DNA of 64,000 nt, taken from NCBI GenBank assembly GCA_963794605.1, contig CAWCEN010000002.1:62001-126000 (forward strand), given 5' to 3'. Shown here one piece after another: positions 1 through 6,388 of this stretch. A program made the position numbers and the translations under genes. The first letter of the stretch is position 1; every line of letters starts with the position of its first letter. The notes beneath the pieces were generated by a model that saw only the letters and a list, made by a program, of their open reading frames with translations, was not told the DNA's origin and ran no database searches. This DNA is from VAXT01 sp963794605 (GTDB taxonomy: Bacteria > Actinomycetota > Thermoleophilia > Gaiellales > Gaiellaceae).

Positions 1-536
1 AGATCAAGGACGGCGGCGGCGCCTCCGGCGAGGCGGCTGTTGCGCTGGCGATCGCGAAGAAGACGCGAATGGTTCTGCTCAGTCGTGGCTACCGCGTTGC
101 GATGACTCGCACGGGGCCCGTCTTCCGCTATGGGACCGGCGGCAACGTCGCGCGCGCGCAGTTCTGCAACCGCCGCCACGCCACGCTCATGCTCCGCATC
201 CACGCGGACGGCTCGACGGACAGCTCACGCCACGGCACGGCGACGCTCTACCCGTCCTACCACCGCGGTTGGACGAACGACATCTACACGCGAAGCCTGC
301 GCGCGGCCAGGCTCGTTCAGCGGGCAACCGTCGCGGCGACGGGCGCCGCGGACAACGGGCTCGGGGGGCGGAGCGACCTGACCGGGTTCAACTGGGCGAA
401 CGTGCCGGCGATACTGGTCGAGACGGGGTTCATGTCGAACCCGTCAGAGCGCCGCCGGCTGCAGTCGAGCGCGTACCAGTGGCGGATCGCCCGCGGCTTC
501 ACGGCGGGAGTCGCCGCCTTCACAGCGCCGCGCTAA
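1..536 (+). CDS. N-acetylmuramoyl-L-alanine amidase (Amidase_3 family), 5'-truncated
   Basis: This is the C-terminal part of a zinc amidase that cleaves the bond between MurNAc and the L-Ala of the peptide stem outside the cell. The frame is open from base 3, so the true start and the first zinc-binding His lie before the window. Visible family landmarks in order are the second metal ligand (E in SGEAA), the second His (RIHADG, the usual S-I-H-A-N region) and the catalytic Glu in VETGFMSN near the end. A wall-remodelling role follows from the family. It ends in TAA, followed one base later by a palindromic repeat. Confidence 0.93.
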   Translation, partial: IKDGGGASGEAAVALAIAKKTRMVLLSRGYRVAMTRTGPVFRYGTGGNVARAQFCNRRHATLMLRIHADGSTDSSRHGTATLYPSYHRGWTNDIYTRSLRAARLVQRATVAATGAADNGLGGRSDLTGFNWANVPAILVETGFMSNPSERRRLQSSAYQWRIARGFTAGVAAFTAPR

Positions 537-537
537 C

Positions 538-664
538 GGGGTCAGACCCCGCGACAAATCAGCGCCGAAAGTGTGACGGAGGTGCCACGGCGCGTCACCG
601 AACCGCCGTCTCGAGCCGCGCGGCCCTCGGAAGCCGTCACAAACTTGTTACGGGGTCTGACCCC
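538..664. repeat. Paired GGGGTC-N-GACCCC palindromes flanking about 100 bp (BIME-like)
   Basis: Two 13-bp palindromes (GGGGTCAGACCCC at 538-550, GGGGTCTGACCCC at 652-664) face each other about 100 bp apart. Read inward, both are followed by a C/G plus an ACAA-containing stretch. The same palindrome recurs at 50341-50353, 50435-50447, 63054-63066, 63078-63090 and 63143-63155. The inverted pairing resembles REP/BIME elements mobilised by RAYT transposases, but no such gene is present here. The roughly 100 bp between the copies show no coding signal. The element lies between the stops of two convergent genes, where it could also act as a bidirectional terminator. Confidence 0.75.
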
Positions 665-669
665 GAGGG

Positions 670-972
670 TTACTCGGTCGGCGTGGCGTTCTCGCGCATC
701 TGCTCTGCCAGCTCACGACCACGCTCATGGACGGAGCGGCGACGATCGCCGAGCTCCGGCGGGACGGACTCCGCCTGGTCGACCGGCGTCTCGGCGGCCT
801 CGAACTCCTCCCGGTCCTCGACCACGACCCGCGACTCGGCGAGCTTCGACTTCAGCGCCTCCGCGTGCGGCTCGGGCACGGCCGGCGGAGGCGGACGCCG
901 AGCGAGCCTCCGGTACGCGGCAGCTCCCGCGACCACGGCTCCACCGAGCAGGAGGGCCAGCCGGCCTTGCAC
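670..972 (-). CDS. Small single-pass membrane protein with acidic tail, unknown function
   Basis: About 100 residues: a short N-terminal hydrophobic segment (LALLLGGAVVAGAAAY), a basic Arg/Pro stretch, then a charged soluble tail containing KLAESR and EFEAAETPVD. This layout (membrane anchor, basic boundary, acidic helix) fits a small conserved actinobacterial membrane protein, but I do not recognise a named family. GTG at 972 puts the hydrophobic segment right at the N terminus. An ATG at 1044 would add 24 Gly/Ala-rich residues. Neither start has a clear ribosome-binding site. It is transcribed away from rpsF, so the 5' region is probably a divergent promoter zone. Confidence 0.65.
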   Translation of the reverse strand: MQGRLALLLGGAVVAGAAAYRRLARRPPPPAVPEPHAEALKSKLAESRVVVEDREEFEAAETPVDQAESVPPELGDRRRSVHERGRELAEQMRENATPTE

Positions 973-1082
973 GAGGCCGATGCTACAGTGTCGCCCGGCA
1001 CCTGCCTCGCCACCCGTCGCCTCGTTCCCGAGCGGCGTGAGCATGGCGAGGTCGACTCAGACCGAAGGAGGCCAGAGGGAAC

Positions 1083-1529
1083 GTGATCGACTACGAAATC
1101 CTGCTGCTGTTCGACGCCGAGCTTCCCGAAGAACGGCAGAACGAGATCGTCACGCGTACGCGAGAGCTCGTCGAGCGCGGAGGCGGAACCTTCGAAAGCC
1201 ACGACGTCTGGGGACGCCGCCGGCTCGCCTACGAGATCGACCACAAGGCCGAAGGCACCTACCACCTCCTGACCTTCACGGCCGAGCCGGGAACGCTGGA
1301 CGAGATCTCGCGCGTGCTCAAGATCACGGACGGCGTCCTGCGCCACCTCGCCGTCAGGCGGCCGAAGCCCGGCGCGACATCCTCGGGACCGCCGCCGAGC
1401 GCCGACCGCGAGCCCGAGTACGCTGAGACGCTTGCCGAATCCGGCGCCGGGCCCGAGACCGACGCCGCAACTCTCGAGCCATCCGGTGCCGGACTTCAGT
1501 CTGGCTCCGGCGAACCCAAGGAGGAGTAA
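1083..1529 (+). CDS. rpsF: 30S ribosomal protein S6
   Basis: bS6 binds 16S rRNA in the platform of the small subunit together with bS18 (rpsR, two genes downstream). Residues 1-95 match the family: an MIDYEILLLFD-type first strand and the WGRRRLAYEI core. Residues 100-148 form an acidic Pro/Glu/Gly-rich tail beyond the usual ~95-100 residues, probably disordered. The GTG start has an AGGAGG about 10 bases upstream. The TAA stop overlaps the ssb start as TAATG. The order rpsF-ssb-rpsR-rplI is the classic bacterial operon. Confidence 0.98.
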   Translation: MIDYEILLLFDAELPEERQNEIVTRTRELVERGGGTFESHDVWGRRRLAYEIDHKAEGTYHLLTFTAEPGTLDEISRVLKITDGVLRHLAVRRPKPGATSSGPPPSADREPEYAETLAESGAGPETDAATLEPSGAGLQSGSGEPKEE

Positions 1530-1969
1530 TGGCGAACATCAACCGAGTCGTCCTCGTCGGAAACCTGACCAAGGATCCCGAGCTGCGCCACACCCCGAGT
1601 GGTACGGCGGTCTGCAAGCTGCGCCTGGCCGTGAACACGCGGCAGAAGGACGCGCAGACCGGCGAGTGGGGCGACAAGCCGAACTACTTCGACGTCACCG
1701 TCTGGGGCAACCAGGGCGAGAGCTGTGCGCAGTACCTCTCGAAGGGTCGTCCTGTGGGCGTCGACGGCCGCCTCGACTGGCGTGAGTGGGAGGCGCAGGA
1801 CGGCACCAAGCGCCAGGCGGTCGAGATCATCGCCGACAGCGTCCAGTTCCTCGGCAGCCGCGGCGACGCGGAGGGCGGCGGCGAGCGCCAGTTCGTGCCC
1901 GCCGGAGCGACGACTGAGACCGCGAACGCCGACTTCGGCAACGCAAACGACGACGACATTCCCTTCTGA
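1529..1969 (+). CDS. ssb: Single-stranded DNA-binding protein
   Basis: A homotetrameric OB-fold protein that coats single-stranded DNA during replication, recombination and repair. The 146 residues contain the OB fold (NRVVLVGNLTKDPELR at the start, FDVTVWGNQGE in the middle, about residues 1-110), a short Gly/Ala-rich linker and the acidic partner-binding tip DDDIPF. The linker is shorter than in many actinobacterial SSBs. The start overlaps the rpsF stop by one base, and the stop overlaps rpsR in TGATG, so translation is likely coupled along the operon. Confidence 0.98.
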   Translation: MANINRVVLVGNLTKDPELRHTPSGTAVCKLRLAVNTRQKDAQTGEWGDKPNYFDVTVWGNQGESCAQYLSKGRPVGVDGRLDWREWEAQDGTKRQAVEIIADSVQFLGSRGDAEGGGERQFVPAGATTETANADFGNANDDDIPF

Positions 1970-2247
1970 TGGCGCGAAGCGACCGAGACCAGAAAGACCG
2001 TCAGGGCGGCAGCCGCCGCCGCCAGCCGATGGAGCGGCCCGGCAAGCGCCGGCCCTGCTACTTCTGCAAGGAGAAGATCGACGAGGTGGACTGGAAGAAC
2101 TTCAACCAGCTCCGCCGCTACGTCTCCGAGAAAGGCAAGATCCGCTCGCGCCGCATCACCGGCACGTGCCGCCGGCACCAGCGGCAGGTCGCCGTCGCCG
2201 TGAAGCGCGCCCGCGAGATGGCACTGCTCCCATACGTTTCGAACTGA
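1969..2247 (+). CDS. rpsR: 30S ribosomal protein S18, cysteine-containing form
   Basis: bS18 forms the platform partner of S6. The 92 residues have a basic N-terminal tail and the conserved core YFCKEKID ... DWKNFNQLRRYVSEKGKI ... LLPY. Cys30, Cys33, Cys67 and His70 form a possible zinc site; S18 paralogues with and without these residues exist, and this is the C-plus type. The last codons (tyrosine to stop) reappear in every unit of the tandem array that follows immediately. The ATG overlaps the ssb stop. Confidence 0.97.
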   Translation: MARSDRDQKDRQGGSRRRQPMERPGKRRPCYFCKEKIDEVDWKNFNQLRRYVSEKGKIRSRRITGTCRRHQRQVAVAVKRAREMALLPYVSN

Positions 2248-2663
2248 CGATGAGCGTTATCGACCGGTCATTTCCGACGGACGCGCGAGCAAAGCTCGCA
2301 CGCCCTGAAACCGGCACCGCAAGCGGTGCCTCGGCATACGTTTCGAACTGACGATGAGCGTTATCGACCGGTCATTTCCGACGGACGCGCGAGCAAAGCT
2401 CGCACGCCCTGAAACCGGCACCGCAAGCGGTGCCTCGGCATACGTTTCGAACTGACGATGAGCGTTATCGACCGGTCATTTCCGACGGACGCGCGAGCAA
2501 AGCTCGCACGCCCTGAAACCGGCACCGCAAGCGGTGCCTCGGCATACGTTTCGAACTGACGATGAGCGTTATCGACCGGTCATTTCCGACGGACGCGCGA
2601 GCAAAGCTCGCACGCCCTGAAACCGGCACCGCAAGCGGTGCCTCGGCGTACGTCTCAAATTAG
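2231..2663 (+). repeat. Four-copy 104-bp tandem array between rpsR and rplI; each unit encodes a 33-residue reading frame
   Basis: Units start at 2231, 2335, 2439 and 2543 with a period of exactly 104 bp, essentially identical, then a diverged 17-bp tail (2647-2663). Each unit carries two inverted repeats: stem 1 around GCGAGC-AAA-GCTCGC, and stem 2 GGCACCGC-AA-GCGGTGCC. Each also holds an ATG frame of 33 codons plus stop (2250-2351, 2354-2455, 2458-2559, 2562-2663). It begins MSVIDRSF and ends AYVSN, the same last four residues as rpsR. The gap from each stop to the next ATG is two bases, and the last stop (TAG) abuts the rplI ATG. The final tail encodes the same YVSN-stop with synonymous changes in three codons and a different stop. 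No Shine-Dalgarno is visible before any of these ATGs or before rplI, so coupled re-initiation is plausible. Translation is unproven. Confidence 0.95.
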
Positions 2664-3341
2664 ATGAAGGTCGTTCTCCGGGAAGACGTGGACAAGGTCG
2701 GCCTGCGCGGCGAGGTCGTCGACGTCGCTCGCGGCTACGCGCGCAACTTCCTGCTTCCGCGGAAGCTCGCGGAGCCGGCAACGCCTGCGCGCGTCAAGGA
2801 GCTCGAGAAGGTGAACGCGCGCCGCGCGCTGAGCGAGGCGCAGAGCTTCGAGCAGGCGCAGGAGATCGCGCAGCGGCTCGGCCAGGCGGAGCTCCGCTTC
2901 GACGTCAAGGCCGGCGAGACGGGCGTCCTCTTCGGGTCGGTCACGCAGACCAACCTCGCGGACACGATCTGGGACAAGCTCAAAGTCCGGGTCGACCGCC
3001 GGAAGATCGGGCTCGAGGAGCCGTTGAAGCGGATCGGCCGCTACCAGGTGCCGATCGAGCTGTTCGCGGACGTGACCGTCGAAACGCGCGTCCTCGTCGT
3101 GCCCGAGGGCGGAGAGCTGCCGCCCGAGGAGGATCTGCAGGCAATCGAGGAGGCGGAGGCGGCCGAGGCCGCTGCAGCAGAGGCGCTGGCCGAGGAGGAG
3201 CATGCCGCCGCGGAGGCTGCGATCGAGGAAGAGATCGCCGCCGCGGAGCCGGTCGAGGAGCCTGAGGCCGATGGTGAGCTCGCCGCCGAAGCCGAAGCGG
3301 ATGCAGAGCCCGCTCCGGAGGAGTCACAAGAGGCGAACTAG
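2664..3341 (+). CDS. rplI: 50S ribosomal protein L9 with long acidic C-terminal extension
   Basis: bL9 binds 23S rRNA near the L1 stalk and affects frame maintenance. Residues 1-150 are canonical: MKVVLREDVDKVGLRGEVV, the GYARNFLLP motif, a connecting helix, and the C-terminal domain with GKL/SVT-type elements (LFGSVTQTNLAD). Residues 151-225 are an added tail made almost entirely of Glu, Ala and Pro, so the protein is about half again as long as the usual ~150 residues. The ATG follows directly on the stop of the last array unit, with no visible ribosome-binding site. Confidence 0.97.
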   Translation: MKVVLREDVDKVGLRGEVVDVARGYARNFLLPRKLAEPATPARVKELEKVNARRALSEAQSFEQAQEIAQRLGQAELRFDVKAGETGVLFGSVTQTNLADTIWDKLKVRVDRRKIGLEEPLKRIGRYQVPIELFADVTVETRVLVVPEGGELPPEEDLQAIEEAEAAEAAAAEALAEEEHAAAEAAIEEEIAAAEPVEEPEADGELAAEAEADAEPAPEESQEAN

Positions 3342-3544
3342 TTCTCCACAGGCTTCTGCCCAGCCTGTGGACGAATCGACGAAGAATCCGCTCGCAGCGC
3401 GAAATTCGAGCACGGGCGGTGTTCGGCGAGCTGGGGACGACATCCGACAGGCTGGGGACAATCGGGCGAACGTGCGTTCCCTGACCCTGCAAGCGGCGAT
3501 ATTTCGGTTCGGGCCGAGCCTGTGCGAAAGACGTTGTCCACCCG
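3342..3544. promoter_or_regulatory. rplI-dnaB intergenic region: strong hairpin and a cluster of DnaA-box-like 9-mers
   Basis: A perfect 9-bp inverted repeat (TCCACAGGC at 3345-3353, GCCTGTGGA at 3363-3371) follows the rplI stop; it has no T-run. Five 9-mers are close to the high-GC DnaA box TTGTCCACA: TTCTCCACA at 3342-3350; TCGTCCACA (minus) at 3366-3374; TCGTCCCCA (minus) at 3432-3440; TTGTCCCCA (minus) at 3453-3461; TTGTCCACC at 3534-3542. Four have one mismatch and one has two. No AT-rich unwinding region is obvious, so DnaA control of dnaB is a more modest reading than an origin. Confidence 0.45.
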
Positions 3545-4924
3545 TTGAAATCGACGCTTCCAGCCACCACTAATTCCGACGTGGCCGTGCTCGCCTCGTC
3601 GACCCAGACCGCCCCGGTCCCGCCGCAGAACCTCGACGCCGAGGAGTCGGTCCTCGGCGCGATGATGCTCTCGCCTGGCGCGATCGGGGCCGTCAGCGAG
3701 GTCCTCGACGCCAGCGACTTCTACCGGGAGAGCCACGCGAAGATCTACCGCGCCACGCTGTCGCTCTACGCGCGCGGCGAGCCGGTCGACGCGATCACGC
3801 TCGTCGACGAGCTCGAGGAGCGCGGCGACCTCGAGGGCGCGGGCGGGCGGGAGCGGATCCATGAGCTGGCGGCACTCGTCCCGGCGACGGCGAACGCCGC
3901 GCACTACGCGCGCATCGTCCGAGAGATGGCGACCCTGCGCGGCCTGATCCGCGTCGGCGGCGAAGTCGCGCGGCTCGGCTGGGAACGGCCGGGCGACGCA
4001 CAGGAGCTCGTCGACCAGGCGGAGCAGGTCGTCTTCGAGCTCTCCCAGAGCCGCGTCGCGTCCGAGTTCAGCCACATCGAGGCGCTCCTCAAGGAGAGCT
4101 TCGAGCGCATCACGCAGCTCTACGAGGCCGGCGAGGACCTGACGGGCGTGCCCTCGGGGTACCGTGACCTCGACCGGATCACGGGCGGCTTCCAGCCCGG
4201 GAACCTGATCATCGTCGCCGCGCGGCCGAGCATGGGCAAGTCCGCGCTCGGGCTCGGCATGGCCGCGAACCTCGGGGTGCGCACGAAGACCCCGGTCGCC
4301 CTGTTCACCCTCGAGATGTCGAAGTCCGAGGTCACGCAGCGGCTGATGTGCAGCGAGGCGAAGGTCGAGTCGAACCGGCTGCGCACGGGAAAGCTGGCGG
4401 TCGACGACTGGCCGCGGCTGACCGCCGCCTGCGACAAGCTCGCGAAGGCGCCGATCTACGTCGACGACACCGGTTCGATCACGATGATGGAGATCCGCGC
4501 CAAGGCGCGGCGGCTCAAGACCCAGGAGCCGAACCTCGGCCTGATCATCGTCGACTACCTGCAGCTGATGACCTCCGGCGCGTCGGTCGAGAACCGCGTG
4601 CAGGAGGTGTCGCAGATCTCGCGCCAGCTGAAGGTCCTCGCGCGCGATCTCGACGTGCCGGTGCTCGCCATGTCGCAGCTCTCGCGCGCCGTCGAGCAGC
4701 GCCATGACAAGCGGCCGATCCTGTCCGACCTGCGCGAGTCGGGCGCGATCGAGCAGGATGCCGACCTCGTCTTCTTCATCTACCGCGACGAGTACTACAA
4801 CGAGGAGTCGGACCAACAGGGCCTGGCCGAGGTGATCTGCGCGAAGCATCGCAACGGGCCGACCGGCTCCGAGAAGCTGTCGTTCATGAAGCGCTATGCG
4901 AAGTTCGCAGACCTGGCTGCGTGA
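3545..4924 (+). CDS. dnaB: Replicative DNA helicase
   Basis: The hexameric 5'-3' helicase of the replication fork. The 459 residues are a normal length without an intein. The N-terminal DnaB domain (about 25-130, starting PQNLDAEESVLGAMM) is followed by a RecA-like motor with Walker A (ARPSMGKSA, about 227-235), the H2 region FTLEMSK and Walker B (LIIVDYLQL, about 333-341). The DLRESGAIEQDAD segment and the final arginine-finger region KHRNGPTG are present. The start shown is TTG at 3545; an in-frame GTG at 3581 would remove 12 weakly conserved residues. Its stop overlaps the next gene as GTGA. Confidence 0.97.
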   Translation: MKSTLPATTNSDVAVLASSTQTAPVPPQNLDAEESVLGAMMLSPGAIGAVSEVLDASDFYRESHAKIYRATLSLYARGEPVDAITLVDELEERGDLEGAGGRERIHELAALVPATANAAHYARIVREMATLRGLIRVGGEVARLGWERPGDAQELVDQAEQVVFELSQSRVASEFSHIEALLKESFERITQLYEAGEDLTGVPSGYRDLDRITGGFQPGNLIIVAARPSMGKSALGLGMAANLGVRTKTPVALFTLEMSKSEVTQRLMCSEAKVESNRLRTGKLAVDDWPRLTAACDKLAKAPIYVDDTGSITMMEIRAKARRLKTQEPNLGLIIVDYLQLMTSGASVENRVQEVSQISRQLKVLARDLDVPVLAMSQLSRAVEQRHDKRPILSDLRESGAIEQDADLVFFIYRDEYYNEESDQQGLAEVICAKHRNGPTGSEKLSFMKRYAKFADLAA

Positions 4925-5133
4925 TTTTGGCGGAAGAGCAGACCCTCGTCGTTCCCGAGCGGGTGATCGCGGTGCGAGTGATCTGCCGCGCGTGTGAGGA
5001 AGAGAGGCAGCAAGCCGACGGCTATTTCGGTGCGTCCGTCGAAGGTACGCTCCGACTCGAGGATCGGCATGGCTGGGTCACGTGCCGCAGCGGCCACCGG
5101 ATCGAGCTGACTCGGGAGAGCCGGGGCCGCTAG
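4921..5133 (+). CDS. Small zinc-ribbon-like protein, unknown function
   Basis: A 70-residue protein translated from a GTG that overlaps the dnaB stop (GTGA), so it is probably co-translated with dnaB. Cys22-x-x-Cys25 and Cys55 with His59 suggest one small metal site (ICRAC ... VTCRSGHR). No membrane segment or signal is visible. I do not recognise a named family. The tight coupling to dnaB and high GC at third positions argue that it is real. Confidence 0.7.
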   Translation: MILAEEQTLVVPERVIAVRVICRACEEERQQADGYFGASVEGTLRLEDRHGWVTCRSGHRIELTRESRGR

Positions 5134-5136
5134 CAA

Positions 5137-5258
5137 CTCCCGGGGGAGCCGGTCCGCCGTTCATATGTTCCTTACAACCTTGACACCGTCCCAACGGGAT
5201 GGAATCCTCGTCCCCGCGGCAGTTTGGTGTACCGCGAGAAGGAAGGGGCCAGGGGAGG
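5137..5258 (+). promoter_or_regulatory. Candidate promoter region for the NarL-type regulator
   Basis: A TTGACA hexamer at 5180-5185 matches a sigma-70 -35 box. With a 17-base spacer the -10 would be AATCCT at 5203-5208, a weak match, giving a transcript start near 5215. That would favour the ATG at 5259 over the upstream ATG at 5199. A GAAGGAAGGGG ribosome-binding tract precedes 5259. A short CTCCC/GGGAG inverted repeat at 5137-5148 may end the dnaB transcript. Confidence 0.35.
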
Positions 5259-6014
5259 ATGCAGCCTTCTGATCGCTGTGGCACACCCGCCTCGCCCGAT
5301 GGGCCTGAGGGGCCGTTTTCGTATTCGAGCGAACGCGCGAACGGGAAGCACACGCGCCGAGTTCTCCTTGTCGCGGACGTGAGCGTTCACCGCGACAGTC
5401 TCCTGGAGCAGCTCGATCGTGAGCCGGGGATCCAGGTGGTCGGAGCGACTTCGGACCCCCTTCAGTCCGTCACGGAGTTCTGGAACCTCAGTCCGGATCT
5501 CGTCCTGCTCGACGTCGCCGCAGAGGAGCGCGTCCCGGCGATCGGGGCCTTGGTAGCTGCGATCCCCGACGTGAGGGTCGTCGCATTCGCGGTGCCCGAG
5601 ACCGAGAGCGACATCATCGCCTGTGCAGAGGCCGGCGTGGCAGCCTGTGTCACTCGGGAGGCGTCGTTCGACGAGCTCGTCGCGACGATCGAGCGCGTTG
5701 GATCGGGTGAGAGCCTCTGCTCGCCACAGGTGGCGGCTGTCTTGCTGCGCCGTGTCGCAGCGCTGGCGACCGAGCGCTCCGCCGAACCAGCCGCGTCCCT
5801 GACGAGCCGCGAGCGAGAGATCGTCGACCTCATCGCCGAAGGGCTCTCGAACAAGCAGATCGCTCAACTCCTCTGCATCGAGGTGCCGACCGTGAAGAAC
5901 CACGTCCACAATCTCCTCGAGAAGCTCGACGTGCGAAGTCGACACGAAGCCGCGGCCCTCTTTCGGACTCGGCGGTCCCCTGTCCTCTCTCCTGTCGAGG
6001 CCGTCGGGAACTAG
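5259..6014 (+). CDS. NarL/FixJ-type response regulator with degenerate receiver
   Basis: A LuxR-type transcription factor of 251 residues. The receiver domain spans about 33-150 and the helix-turn-helix about 185-245 (TSREREIVDLIAEGLSNKQI and the recognition helix VKNHVHNLLEKL). The phospho-acceptor Asp85 (LVLLDV) is present. However, the acidic pair is reduced to a single Asp (VADVSV), the conserved Thr/Ser is Ala110 and the conserved Lys is Arg132 (VTREASF), so phosphorelay may be altered or absent. An ATG at 5199 would add 20 residues. It lies just upstream of, and on the same strand as, the large secreted protein, which may be its target. The regulator at 63169 has all the canonical residues. 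Confidence 0.9.
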   Translation: MQPSDRCGTPASPDGPEGPFSYSSERANGKHTRRVLLVADVSVHRDSLLEQLDREPGIQVVGATSDPLQSVTEFWNLSPDLVLLDVAAEERVPAIGALVAAIPDVRVVAFAVPETESDIIACAEAGVAACVTREASFDELVATIERVGSGESLCSPQVAAVLLRRVAALATERSAEPAASLTSREREIVDLIAEGLSNKQIAQLLCIEVPTVKNHVHNLLEKLDVRSRHEAAALFRTRRSPVLSPVEAVGN

Positions 6015-6388
6015 TTCCTTCCCACCCAGAGATCTAGTTCTTCCTCTGGGCTGAAAACGAATCGGGAGGCCCATTGCCGCCTGGGGGCGCGTCTCCGAGA
6101 ATCGGGGCGGCCTTGCTGTCGGGCAATGAGTGTCCGACCTCGAGGGGGAGACATTGGGGGAGGACGTAAGAGACCGCTACCAGAAGCTTGGCGTGCGTCT
6201 CCTCCCCTACCTTTCGCCGGTGCGAGACCTTGGCCGGCGGCCTCTTTATCGCCCGACAGCTCCGGGTTGTCCGCCGTCGGCAACACGTCTGATCGAGCAG
6301 AACGGCGCGGTTCCCTTCCGACGGCCAAAGGAGGATTGATGGCGCCAGAACGAAGCGAATCCGGCCCGACGAACGGAAGGGGACTTCC
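6015..6388 (+). promoter_or_regulatory. Long structured leader before the 1607-residue secreted protein
   Basis: These 374 bases hold no convincing gene; short open frames here have no codon bias. Inverted repeats include CCCAGAG/CTCTGGG around 6025-6055 (probably the end of the regulator transcript) and GGGGAGGA paired with a complementary CCTCCCC arm around 6160-6210. A GGAAGGGG ribosome-binding tract sits at 6375-6382. I do not recognise a known riboswitch class. Confidence 0.3.

Noticed and set aside
2231..2663. CRISPR-like array
   Set aside because: Units are contiguous and identical over the full 104 bp, with no variable spacers and no cas genes.
3342..3544. oriC
   Set aside because: DnaA-like boxes are present, but there is no AT-rich unwinding segment and no dnaA/dnaN nearby; kept only as a regulatory hint.
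3338..4849. Long minus-strand frame opposite dnaB
   Set aside because: Arg/Leu/Asp-rich shadow of a GC-rich gene; dnaB motifs are unambiguous on the plus strand.
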